Assembly: GCA_000433095.1 (NCBI GenBank)
Contig: HF991452.1
Coordinates: 13,165 to 25,109, forward strand
Length of the DNA: 11,945 bases
Reading direction: 5' to 3'
From: Clostridium sp. CAG:967
GTDB lineage: Bacteria > Cyanobacteriota > Vampirovibrionia > Gastranaerophilales > Gastranaerophilaceae
The position numbers and the translations under genes are program-made. Positions 1 to 6,040 of this stretch are shown here, piece by piece (within the stretch, counting starts at the first letter, position 1; every line of letters starts with the position of its first letter). The notes under the pieces were generated by a model that saw nothing but the letters and a program-made list of their open reading frames with translations, was not told the origin of the DNA and ran no database searches.

Positions 1-944
1 CCTGCTGAATCAGTATCAAAAGAAAGATATATTTTTCTTGACGGTGTGTATCTTGATAAAAGTTTGATGTGATCAGCGGTAAGAGAAGTTCCGCAGGAGG
101 CTACGGCATTTTCAATTCCGTGAGCCTGAGCCGAAATTACATCAAAGTAGCCTTCCATTAAGATTACGCTGTCATTTTCTTTTATGGAATCTTTTGCTGT
201 GTATAGTCCGTATAAAAGTTTGCTTTTATTGTATATAAGCGAGTCTGAGGAGTTCAAGTATTTGGGCTGCTGGTCTTTTTCAACTGCTCTTGCGCCGAAA
301 GCCACGTATTCGCCGAATTCGTTTTGAATAGGAATGATTACACGGTTTCTGAACCTGTCAATAAATTTACCTTCACGGGTTCTCAAGATAAGCCCTGATT
401 TTTCAAGAATATCATCCGAAAATTCATTTCTGAATTTTTTGTAAAAAGTGTCAAACTCTTTTGGAGCAATACCAAGAGTATATTTTTCAATAATATCTTT
501 TGTAATTCCTCTGCCTGATAGATACTCAATAACCTTTGTGGTTTCGGGCTCTTTGTCTTTAAGAAGTCTTAAATTATAAAATTCTGCGGCTTTAGTACAA
601 GCCTTAATCATTTCGTCTTTTTGTCCTTTAGATTCGCCTTTAACATAGTTTTTAGGCATTTCAAGACCGAAACGTTCGGCAAGTTCTCTGATTACTTCAA
701 TAAACTCTTTATTTTGAGTTTTCATTATGAAAGTAAGAGCATCTCCGCCTTCTCCGCAGCCGAAACATTTGTAAATTCCCAAATTTGGGTTAACTGAAAA
801 TGAAGGTGTTTTCTCCTTGTGGAAAGGACATAATCCCCAGAAATGACTGCCGTTTTTCTTTAATATTACCTGTTCGGATACAACTTCCACTATGTCAAGA
901 CGGTCTTTTATTTGAGCTATTAATTCTTCTAATGTTTTCGACAT
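1..944 (-). CDS. dnaG: DNA primase DnaG, N-terminal part (C-terminus beyond the window)
   Basis: DnaG makes the RNA primers for lagging-strand synthesis and works with the replicative helicase at the fork. The visible 314 codons carry the CHC2 zinc-binding domain at residues about 36-65 (CPFH at 39-42, CFGC at 60-63), the catalytic core, and the Toprim acidic motifs EGYFD (264-268) and FDTDSAG (309 to the window edge). The helicase-binding C-terminal domain lies outside the window. I chose the ATG at 944-942 because MSKTLEELIAQIKDRLDIVEVV is the usual DnaG opening. No ribosome site precedes it; instead TTGATA-N17-TAAAGT ends six bases before the ATG, so the mRNA may be leaderless. It is divergent from the kinase gene across 92 bp. 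Everything seen is intact and the family assignment is firm. Confidence 0.97.
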   Translation of the reverse strand, partial: MSKTLEELIAQIKDRLDIVEVVSEQVILKKNGSHFWGLCPFHKEKTPSFSVNPNLGIYKCFGCGEGGDALTFIMKTQNKEFIEVIRELAERFGLEMPKNYVKGESKGQKDEMIKACTKAAEFYNLRLLKDKEPETTKVIEYLSGRGITKDIIEKYTLGIAPKEFDTFYKKFRNEFSDDILEKSGLILRTREGKFIDRFRNRVIIPIQNEFGEYVAFGARAVEKDQQPKYLNSSDSLIYNKSKLLYGLYTAKDSIKENDSVILMEGYFDVISAQAHGIENAVASCGTSLTADHIKLLSRYTPSRKIYLSFDTDSA

Positions 945-950
945 ACTTAC

Positions 951-979
951 ACTTTATCATCAAAAAAATTTTTTATCAA
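951..979 (-). promoter_or_regulatory. Candidate dnaG promoter, leaderless geometry
   Basis: On the minus strand TTGATA (979-974) is followed by a 17-bp spacer and TAAAGT (956-951), then six bases to the dnaG ATG. The spacer contains an A/T tract. The -10 matches TATAAT at four of six positions, so this is a moderate call that rests mainly on the spacing and the lack of a ribosome site. Confidence 0.5.
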
Positions 980-982
980 AAT

Positions 983-1000
983 ACTACCAATTAGGGTAGT
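983..1000. promoter_or_regulatory. 18-bp dyad operator candidate between dnaG and kinase promoters
   Basis: ACTACC-AATTAG-GGTAGT is a perfect 6+6 inverted repeat around a 6-bp centre. It lies between the dnaG -35 (974-979) and the kinase -35 (1000-1005), touching the latter by one base. A dimeric regulator bound here could contact polymerase at both promoters. The regulator is unknown; the two signalling genes in the window are obvious but unproven candidates. Confidence 0.5.
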
Positions 1001-1027
1001 TGATTATGCATTATTAGTATATATGAT
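1000..1027 (+). promoter_or_regulatory. Candidate kinase-gene promoter
   Basis: TTGATT (1000-1005), a 16-bp spacer and TATGAT (1022-1027), followed by nine bases to the ATG at 1037. Its 16-bp spacing equals that of the lepA promoter. No ribosome site lies between the -10 and the start codon. Confidence 0.5.
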
Positions 1028-1036
1028 GGTTATATT

Positions 1037-2443
1037 ATGAAGGAGTTGTTAAAGCAAGCTGAGATAAACGATGTTGTATATGTTGAAGATATAAGAGAGC
1101 TTAGAGGAATTCAAGGTCTTGCATCTAAAAGACTCTGTATAATAAAAACCGATTTTAGGGATATAAATAAGATAAAAAAATTTTGCAAATCTCATAACAG
1201 TTTAGAAGTCTGGCTTGCTTCCAAAGATATTTCAAGAAAAAATATTCTAATGGCTAATCTCTGCGGCATAAGAAACGTTATTGAGTATCCTATAAATAAA
1301 AGTTTAATCTCTGATTTAGTTAAAGATAAAAAAATTGAAACAGAAGATGAGAAAAATTTCAAGAATCACATCTCTCTTAAAGGCTTAAAAGTAATGATTG
1401 TTGATGACAATCCCTTCAATACGGAGCTTTTGGAAGAAACTCTTTCTGCACTTGAACTTAACCTTATAACATGCCAAAAACCTCTCGAAGCGGCGAAGAT
1501 AGTGCAGGAAGAAGAATTTGACCTGTTTCTGCTTGATATAATGATGCCTGAATTGTCAGGTTTTGATTTAGCGGAAATTATCAGAAATTCGGCAAAAAAT
1601 GCAAATACACCGTTAATGTTTGTTTCTGCGCTTTCTGATACGGAAAATAAAATTAAAAGCTTTGATTACGGTTCATATGCTTACATTGAAAAACCTTTTG
1701 ATATTAAAGTTGTAAGGGCGCAGATTTGTACACTTTTGAAAACTCACAATGAAAGAAAAGAACTTGAAAAACAAAAAGATAAATACTGGGCAATGGTCAC
1801 GCATGATATGAAAGGTCCTGTTTATGCCGAAGTTTCTGCTCTGGAATTTGTTCTCAACCAGTACGGTAAAAGCCTCGATGATGTTCAAAAAGAGATTTTG
1901 CAGGATATTTTAAGTTCCACAAAATATTTAAAAAATCTTGTAAACAATGTGTTGATGAAATATAAAGATGATAACGGAAATCTTGTTATCAAAAAGGAAC
2001 GACATTCTTTTAAAAGACTTATTAAGGAGTGTCAAAACGAGGTTAAATATACGGCAGCCGAGAAAAATCAAATTATAACCGTTGATTATAACACTCATGT
2101 TGACGAATTTTTCTTTGATCTGGCTGAAATAAGAAGGGTAATAAACAATCTTTTGACAAATGCTCTCAAATACGGAACGAAAAATTCTCAAATAAGTGTA
2201 GAAGTAAATGAAAATGATGATTTTATTATCTTTTCCATATCAAATGAAAGCAGAGGTTTCAACCTTAAAGATCCTAATGAAGTATTTGAAAAATTTACAT
2301 CTTACTCCGAAGAACACAGAAGCATAAATACAGGCTTAGGACTTTACATTGCCAAGCAAATAATACTTGCTCACGGCGGCTGTATTACAATTAATAATGT
2401 ACCGGATAAAACCACAACTTTAACATTCACGCTTCCAAAATAA
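1037..2443 (+). CDS. Receiver-histidine kinase hybrid, orphan two-component sensor
   Basis: A soluble 468-residue signalling protein without membrane segments. Residues 1-100 look like a degenerate receiver or receiver-sized domain lacking an obvious phospho-acceptor. Residues 117-235 are a complete receiver: acidic pair D123/D124, acceptor D167 in LLDIMMPE, S197 and K219 in EKPF. A short charged linker leads to the HisKA H-box THDMKGP with H256, then the ATPase domain with N-box NNLLTNALKYG (370-380), F-box VFEKF (416-420) and G2 box GLGLYIAK (433-440). The G1 box reads NESRGF, where DxGxG is usual, so ATP binding could be altered. Receiver-first kinases usually take phosphate from, or are gated by, another kinase. 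No partner regulator with a receiver is adjacent; the HTH-only regulator at 4.5 kb is the nearest DNA-binding protein. lepA follows after 42 bp with its own promoter. Confidence 0.9.
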   Translation: MKELLKQAEINDVVYVEDIRELRGIQGLASKRLCIIKTDFRDINKIKKFCKSHNSLEVWLASKDISRKNILMANLCGIRNVIEYPINKSLISDLVKDKKIETEDEKNFKNHISLKGLKVMIVDDNPFNTELLEETLSALELNLITCQKPLEAAKIVQEEEFDLFLLDIMMPELSGFDLAEIIRNSAKNANTPLMFVSALSDTENKIKSFDYGSYAYIEKPFDIKVVRAQICTLLKTHNERKELEKQKDKYWAMVTHDMKGPVYAEVSALEFVLNQYGKSLDDVQKEILQDILSSTKYLKNLVNNVLMKYKDDNGNLVIKKERHSFKRLIKECQNEVKYTAAEKNQIITVDYNTHVDEFFFDLAEIRRVINNLLTNALKYGTKNSQISVEVNENDDFIIFSISNESRGFNLKDPNEVFEKFTSYSEEHRSINTGLGLYIAKQIILAHGGCITINNVPDKTTTLTFTLPK

Positions 2444-2450
2444 TGACTGC

Positions 2451-2478
2451 TTGATGTTCTGTGTTTTTCTCATATAAT
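2451..2478 (+). promoter_or_regulatory. lepA promoter, leaderless geometry
   Basis: TTGATG (2451-2456), 16-bp spacer, then perfect TATAAT (2473-2478). Only seven bases separate the -10 from the lepA ATG at 2486, so transcription should begin at or next to the A of the start codon. There is no room for a ribosome binding site. Confidence 0.7.
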
Positions 2479-2485
2479 ATAAGCT

Positions 2486-4288
2486 ATGAAGTATAGAAAT
2501 AACGTTAGAAACTTTTGTATAATTGCCCATATTGATCACGGTAAATCAACCCTTGCAGACAGACTTCTTGAAAAAACAGGTACTGTTGCACAACGTGATA
2601 TGCAAAACCAGATTATGGATTCCATGGATATTGAGCGTGAACGTGGAATTACCATTAAGCTTAACTCTGCAAGAATGAATTATAAAGCAAAAGACGGCAA
2701 TGATTATATATTAAATTTAATTGATACACCCGGGCACGTTGATTTTTCTTATGAAGTTTCACGTTCTCTTGCTGCCTGTGAAGGAGCGTTGCTTATAGTT
2801 GATGCTACTCAGGGTGTGGAAGCGCAAACACTTGCTAATGTTTATCTTGCTATTGAACAAAATTTGGAGATTATTCCGGTAATAAATAAAATAGACCTTC
2901 CTTCAGCTGATGTTGAAAGAGTGAAAGAAGAAATCGAAGAAGTTTTAGGTATTGATGCTTCTCTTGCAATTCCTGTCAGCGCAAAAGCAGGAATTGGTAT
3001 TGAAGAAGTTCTTGAAGCAGTTGTTGATTTAATTCCGCCGCCTGTTGATAATACTGACAAACCGCTCAGAGCTATGGTTTTTGACAGCGCTTACGACCAG
3101 TATCTCGGTACTCTTTGCTTCTTTAAAATTATTGACGGTAAAATTAAACTTGGCGACAAAGTCAAATTCATGGCTTCCGGCAAAGAATATGATGTTGTGG
3201 AACTCGGTTATCAAACACCTTCAAGAGTTCAGGTTGATGAGCTTGTTTGCGGTGATGTAGGATATTTTGCAGGTTCTATTAAAGAATTGACAAGGTTTGT
3301 AGGCGATACGATTACTAATATTGAAAATCCCGCAAAAGAACCGTTACCCGGATACAAAGAAGCTCTTCCTATGGTGTTTTCAGGCATGTATCCCGTTGAT
3401 AATGATGATTATGCCGATTTAAAAGAAGCTCTTGAAAAACTTAAACTTAACGACAGCAGTATTACTTTTGAACCTGAAACATCAAGCGCTTTAGGGTTTG
3501 GTTTCCGCTGCGGATTTTTGGGGATGCTTCATATGGAAATTGCTCAGGAACGTTTGGAACGTGAATACGGGCTTTCTCTTGTAACAACAGCACCGTCCGT
3601 TATTTATAAAGTTTACAAAACAAACGGTGAAATGATTGAAATTGATAACCCTGCAAATCTTCCTCCGGCACAATTGAGGGATTATATAGAAGAACCTTAT
3701 GTTAAAGTGCAGATTATTGCGCCAAATGACTATGTCGGTACTCTTATGGACCTTGCACAAACAAAACGTGGCATATTTATTAATATGTCATACATTGATA
3801 AGGTGCGTGCAAGTCTTGAATATGAAATTCCTTTAAGCGAAGTTATTACAGATTTTTATGACCAGTTAAAGTCACGTACCAAAGGGTATGCAAGTATGGA
3901 TTATGAATTTAAGGATTACAAACGTTCAAAACTTGTAAAACTTGATATTATGCTTGCAGGCGAAGTAGTTGATGCACTTTCTGTTATTTGCCACGAAGAC
4001 AGCGCTTTTTATATCGGTCAAAAACTAACCGCTAAATTAAAAGATATTATACCCCGACAGCTGTTTGAAGTTCCTATTCAAGCTGCTATAGGCGGTCGTG
4101 TTATAGCACGTACAAATATTAAAGCTATGCGTAAAAACGTATTGGATAAGTGCTACGGCGGCGACATCTCCCGTAAACGTAAATTGCTAGAAAAACAAAA
4201 GAAAGGTAAAAAACGTATGAAATCTGTCGGTCGTGTGGAAGTTCCTCAAGAAGCATTTATGGCTGTTTTGAGTCTTGATGAGGAATAA
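2486..4288 (+). CDS. lepA: Elongation factor 4 (LepA), ribosome-associated GTPase
   Basis: EF4/LepA is a translational GTPase that binds the ribosome, linked to back-translocation, initiation efficiency and 30S assembly. At 600 residues it has the usual length. The G domain shows G1 AHIDHGKST (14-22), the switch region RERGITIK (51-58), G3 DTPGH (80-84) and G4 NKID (134-137). The EF-G-like domains II, III and V follow, and the family-specific C-terminal domain ends in the basic stretch around RKRKLLEKQKKGKKR that contacts tRNA and rRNA. The start is fixed by homology and by the TATAAT box seven bases upstream. The last 32 bp overlap the convergent regulator gene on the other strand, and no terminator is visible there, so antisense read-through of the regulator is likely. 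Confidence 0.98.
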   Translation: MKYRNNVRNFCIIAHIDHGKSTLADRLLEKTGTVAQRDMQNQIMDSMDIERERGITIKLNSARMNYKAKDGNDYILNLIDTPGHVDFSYEVSRSLAACEGALLIVDATQGVEAQTLANVYLAIEQNLEIIPVINKIDLPSADVERVKEEIEEVLGIDASLAIPVSAKAGIGIEEVLEAVVDLIPPPVDNTDKPLRAMVFDSAYDQYLGTLCFFKIIDGKIKLGDKVKFMASGKEYDVVELGYQTPSRVQVDELVCGDVGYFAGSIKELTRFVGDTITNIENPAKEPLPGYKEALPMVFSGMYPVDNDDYADLKEALEKLKLNDSSITFEPETSSALGFGFRCGFLGMLHMEIAQERLEREYGLSLVTTAPSVIYKVYKTNGEMIEIDNPANLPPAQLRDYIEEPYVKVQIIAPNDYVGTLMDLAQTKRGIFINMSYIDKVRASLEYEIPLSEVITDFYDQLKSRTKGYASMDYEFKDYKRSKLVKLDIMLAGEVVDALSVICHEDSAFYIGQKLTAKLKDIIPRQLFEVPIQAAIGGRVIARTNIKAMRKNVLDKCYGGDISRKRKLLEKQKKGKKRMKSVGRVEVPQEAFMAVLSLDEE

Positions 4289-4502
4289 TTCCGTCGTCTT
4301 TTGCTTTTATTGCTGCCGAAGTTCTGTTTTCAACTCCGAGTTTTTTGTAAATTTGTGTCAAATGTGCCTTGACTGTGTGATGTGTAATAAAGAGCTTCTT
4401 ACCTATTGCTTTATTGCTCTGACCAGCTACTATCAGTTTTAAAACTTCAATTTCTCTATCCGTTAAATCATAATTGTTCTCAATTTCCATGTTATTGTTC
4501 AT
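4257..4502 (-). CDS. HTH-only LuxR/NarL-type transcriptional regulator
   Basis: This 81-residue protein is essentially one GerE/LuxR-type helix-turn-helix domain. LTDREIEVLKLIVAGQSNKA (13-32) gives the scaffold helices and THHTVKAHLTQIYKKLG (40-56) the recognition and dimerisation helices. There is no receiver or ligand-binding domain, so activity must be set by its amount or by a partner. An in-frame GTG at 4520-4518 would add MKKRKR; I prefer the ATG at 4502-4500, which has a weak GAGAAAG upstream. A GATATAAG stretch at 4521-4528 could supply a -10. Its stop lies inside the lepA reading frame, giving a 32-bp tail-to-tail overlap. It is divergent from the small-gene pair, across about 275 bp that includes a good promoter for those genes, making them plausible targets. 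The domain is clear; the targets are inference. Confidence 0.88.
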   Translation of the reverse strand: MNNNMEIENNYDLTDREIEVLKLIVAGQSNKAIGKKLFITHHTVKAHLTQIYKKLGVENRTSAAIKAKDDGIIPHQDSKQP

Positions 4503-4614
4503 TCGCTTTCTCTTTTTCACCTTATATCAATAGTAACAAAACGACGTATTTTTGCTATTAGCCAAAAGTATACATTGTAGTCATACTGCATATATCGACG
4601 TTTCAGGTGTTTTC

Positions 4615-4647
4615 TTGATATGTAAAGAAATGTTACATATTATGTAA
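4615..4647 (+). promoter_or_regulatory. Promoter with nested dyads upstream of the small-gene pair
   Basis: TTGATA (4615-4620), exactly 17 bp, then TATTAT (4638-4643). The spacer itself is the dyad TGTAA-N7-TTACA (4621-4637). A second dyad, TTACATA-T-TATGTAA (4633-4647), covers the -10 box. The two TGTAA half-sites are 22 bp apart, about two helical turns. A start near 4650 would give a leader of about 128 bases. The dyads are in positions where a bound protein would block polymerase. Confidence 0.6.
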
Positions 4648-4747
4648 AGTATATATAAGTTTTACGCAATTTTTAAATACAGAAATACTTTATATAAATA
4701 TGGAAATCATTTAATAGGAAATAAATCAATTAAATCTATTAAGAGAA

Positions 4748-4769
4748 TGTGAGTAAATGAAAAACGGAG
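4748..4769 (+). promoter_or_regulatory. Conserved leader motif plus ribosome site of the first small gene
   Basis: TGTGAGTAAATG (4748-4759) is followed by AAAAACGGAGAA with GGAG at 4766-4769, eight bases before the ATG at 4778. The same arrangement, TGTGAGTAAA then AACGGAGAA, precedes the next gene at 5424-5440. The exact 12-base reverse complement lies after the stop codon at 5297-5308. Confidence 0.65.
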
Positions 4770-4777
4770 AACAGGAC

Positions 4778-5281
4778 ATGGTATCAATTAACGGTAATTT
4801 CGGGTTTTTTGACAAAAAGAACAAAGCAGCAAGCAAACCTGCGGCAGAAGCTTCTGAAACAAAGGAAACAATTCCTGTAGCTGAGGGAAAACCTCAAACA
4901 AAAGAAATTTCCGAAGCTCGAATGAAAGAATTAATGGAACTTGAAGCAGAACAGGTAAAACAAAGATTCAACGAAACATTAGGCTTTTACAGAACTTCTT
5001 CAACTCCAAACGATGTGGCTATTAAAAGCGAAATGGCAGCTTTAGCTAATGAAATGGGTATTAAATTCAACCCTAACACTAAAGTTACTCATAACACATC
5101 ATCAGCTTTGAAAAATGATTTTGCAAACCTCGGCGGAGATTACGGCAAAGCTCAACAGGTGGCAGAACTGTACACTGAAGCAGCAAAATTAGGATTTAAT
5201 GCTTCAACAATCGAATCATACAACCGTGACGGTATTAAAAAATCAGTGTTAGATACTCCGCTTGAAGCTTATTTTGGATAA
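4778..5281 (+). CDS. Unknown small soluble protein, first of a pair with matching untranslated regions
   Basis: I do not recognise this 167-residue protein. It has no signal peptide or membrane segment. Residues about 10-45 are rich in Lys, Ala, Glu and Pro and look disordered; residues 46-80 and the C-terminal half look helical, with Gly-containing turns (NLGGDYGKAQQ) and an AYFG end. An in-frame ATG at 4757 would add seven residues (MKNGEQD). I prefer 4778 because it has a GGAG at eight bases, and because the upstream ATG falls inside a leader motif that the neighbouring gene keeps without an ATG. It has a strong promoter near 4615, a long leader and a hairpin terminator, so it is probably transcribed alone. 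It shows no evident similarity to the next protein despite the shared flanks. Confidence 0.82.
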   Translation: MVSINGNFGFFDKKNKAASKPAAEASETKETIPVAEGKPQTKEISEARMKELMELEAEQVKQRFNETLGFYRTSSTPNDVAIKSEMAALANEMGIKFNPNTKVTHNTSSALKNDFANLGGDYGKAQQVAELYTEAAKLGFNASTIESYNRDGIKKSVLDTPLEAYFG

Positions 5282-5296
5282 TGACCGATAAATATA

Positions 5297-5308
5297 CATT
5301 TACTCACA
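5297..5308 (+). repeat. 3'-UTR motif, reverse complement of the leader motif
   Basis: CATTTACTCACA lies 15 bases after the stop codon and is a perfect 12-base complement of 4748-4759. It sits between short A/T arms, ATAAAT (5290 region) and ATTTAT (5309 region), that could present it in a loop. An identical copy follows the next gene (5908-5919). Confidence 0.65.
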
Positions 5309-5315
5309 ATTTATA

Positions 5316-5341
5316 AAAGACCGATAAAATTATCGGTCTTT
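5316..5341 (+). terminator. Intrinsic terminator of the first small gene
   Basis: AAAGACCGATAA and TTATCGGTCTTT form a perfect 12-base inverted repeat with only AA between, followed by TCTGTTTGTT. A second copy of GACCGATAA occurs at 5283-5291 and could pair with the same 3' arm, so two alternative hairpins are possible. The flanking A and T runs make it usable in either direction. Confidence 0.8.
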
Positions 5342-5423
5342 CTGTTTGTTAACATTTGTAAAGAATATCCGAAAAATCTGACTTTTTCCTAAAGTTTATT
5401 AATAAATATGCCGATACCCATTA

Positions 5424-5440
5424 TGTGAGTAAAAACGGAG
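5424..5440 (+). promoter_or_regulatory. Conserved leader motif plus ribosome site of the second small gene
   Basis: TGTGAGTAAA (5424-5433) runs into AACGGAG, with GGAG at 5437-5440, nine bases from the ATG at 5450. Ten bases are complementary to 5910-5919 after the stop. I could not find a convincing promoter between the preceding terminator and this motif. Confidence 0.6.
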
Positions 5441-5449
5441 AAGTGCAAT

Positions 5450-5890
5450 ATGACAAACAAAGTTACAGGAAATGGGAAACAAACAGACTTAAAAGCATTG
5501 CAGGCATACTATGAAGCATTGCAGGCTAAGAAAAATGAAAAAGATCAAAAGACAGAACAAAAAACTGCTGCAACAGCAGAAGTTAAAAAAGTTGATGTAA
5601 GCGCATTGGATGCAACAGCAGCTCAAATCTGGGGTATTCAGCTGACAAAGTCCACTGATACATCCGAAAAAGCAACACGTGCAAGAATGGAACTTGCAAT
5701 GAAAAATGATCCTTTCTTCACAGCTTTGAATGATTTGCAGGGTATTGAAGAAGACGGAAGTTTTATGTCCTTTGCATTAGCTAACATCAAAGGGGTTGAT
5801 ACAGATAAATTAAATAAACACTTAAACAGAGCAGTAAGCCGTGAAACACAACAAGGTGTTGCTGAATTAATGGACTTGATGCTCGTATAA
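5450..5890 (+). CDS. Unknown small soluble protein, second of the pair
   Basis: I do not recognise this 146-residue protein. It has no export signal or membrane segment. Residues 1-50 are Lys-, Gln- and Ala-rich with a likely helix (LKALQAYYEALQAKK, 14-28), followed by a linker and a mainly helical second half ending in GVAELMDLMLV. The start has a good GGAG at nine bases. Alanine and lysine richness resembles the upstream gene, but no residue-level similarity is evident by eye. It has its own terminator and the shared leader and 3' motifs, which suggests common post-transcriptional control with the first gene. Its function is unknown. Confidence 0.82.
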   Translation: MTNKVTGNGKQTDLKALQAYYEALQAKKNEKDQKTEQKTAATAEVKKVDVSALDATAAQIWGIQLTKSTDTSEKATRARMELAMKNDPFFTALNDLQGIEEDGSFMSFALANIKGVDTDKLNKHLNRAVSRETQQGVAELMDLMLV

Positions 5891-5907
5891 AGCACTTATA
5901 AATACAA

Positions 5908-5919
5908 CATTTACTCACA
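5908..5919 (+). repeat. 3'-UTR motif, second copy
   Basis: CATTTACTCACA is repeated exactly, 17 bases after the stop, preceded by TTATAAATACAA. It complements the leader of its own gene over ten bases, and the leader of the upstream gene over twelve. Confidence 0.65.
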
Positions 5920-5932
5920 CTATTCTAAAATG

Positions 5933-5961
5933 ACCGATGTAATCTTATATCGGTTTTTTTA
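5933..5961 (+). terminator. Intrinsic terminator of the second small gene
   Basis: ACCGATGTAA and TTATATCGGT form a stem with one G-U pair, followed by an uninterrupted T run (5954-5961). It has the same ACCGAT/ATCGGT core as the terminator at 5316-5341. Confidence 0.85.
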
Positions 5962-6006
5962 TTTGTAATTAAACATAAAAACTATTATAAAAAATTCTTA
6001 AAAATT

Positions 6007-6034
6007 TTTATGTACAGGGCATTTATGTTATGAT
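6007..6034 (+). promoter_or_regulatory. Candidate recJ promoter, leaderless geometry
   Basis: TATGAT (6029-6034) ends six bases before the recJ ATG. TTTATG at 6007-6012, 16 bp upstream, is a weak -35. There is no ribosome site. Confidence 0.45.
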
Positions 6035-6040
6035 TTTGTC

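Noticed and set aside
800..994. Open frame of 64 codons on the plus strand
   Set aside because: It is antisense to the well-conserved start of dnaG and has no ribosome site or recognisable product.
4542..4601. Two CGACGT copies 54 bp apart near the regulator start
   Set aside because: Six bases are too few to call an operator, and neither copy is palindromically extended.
4621..4637. NtcA or CRP/FNR site
   Set aside because: TGTAA-N7-TTACA has an odd spacing that does not match GTA-N8-TAC or the CRP/FNR N6/N4 forms, so I kept it only as an unassigned dyad.
4757..4777. Upstream ATG for the first small gene
   Set aside because: It lies inside the leader motif, which the sister gene keeps without an ATG, and the downstream ATG has the properly spaced ribosome site.
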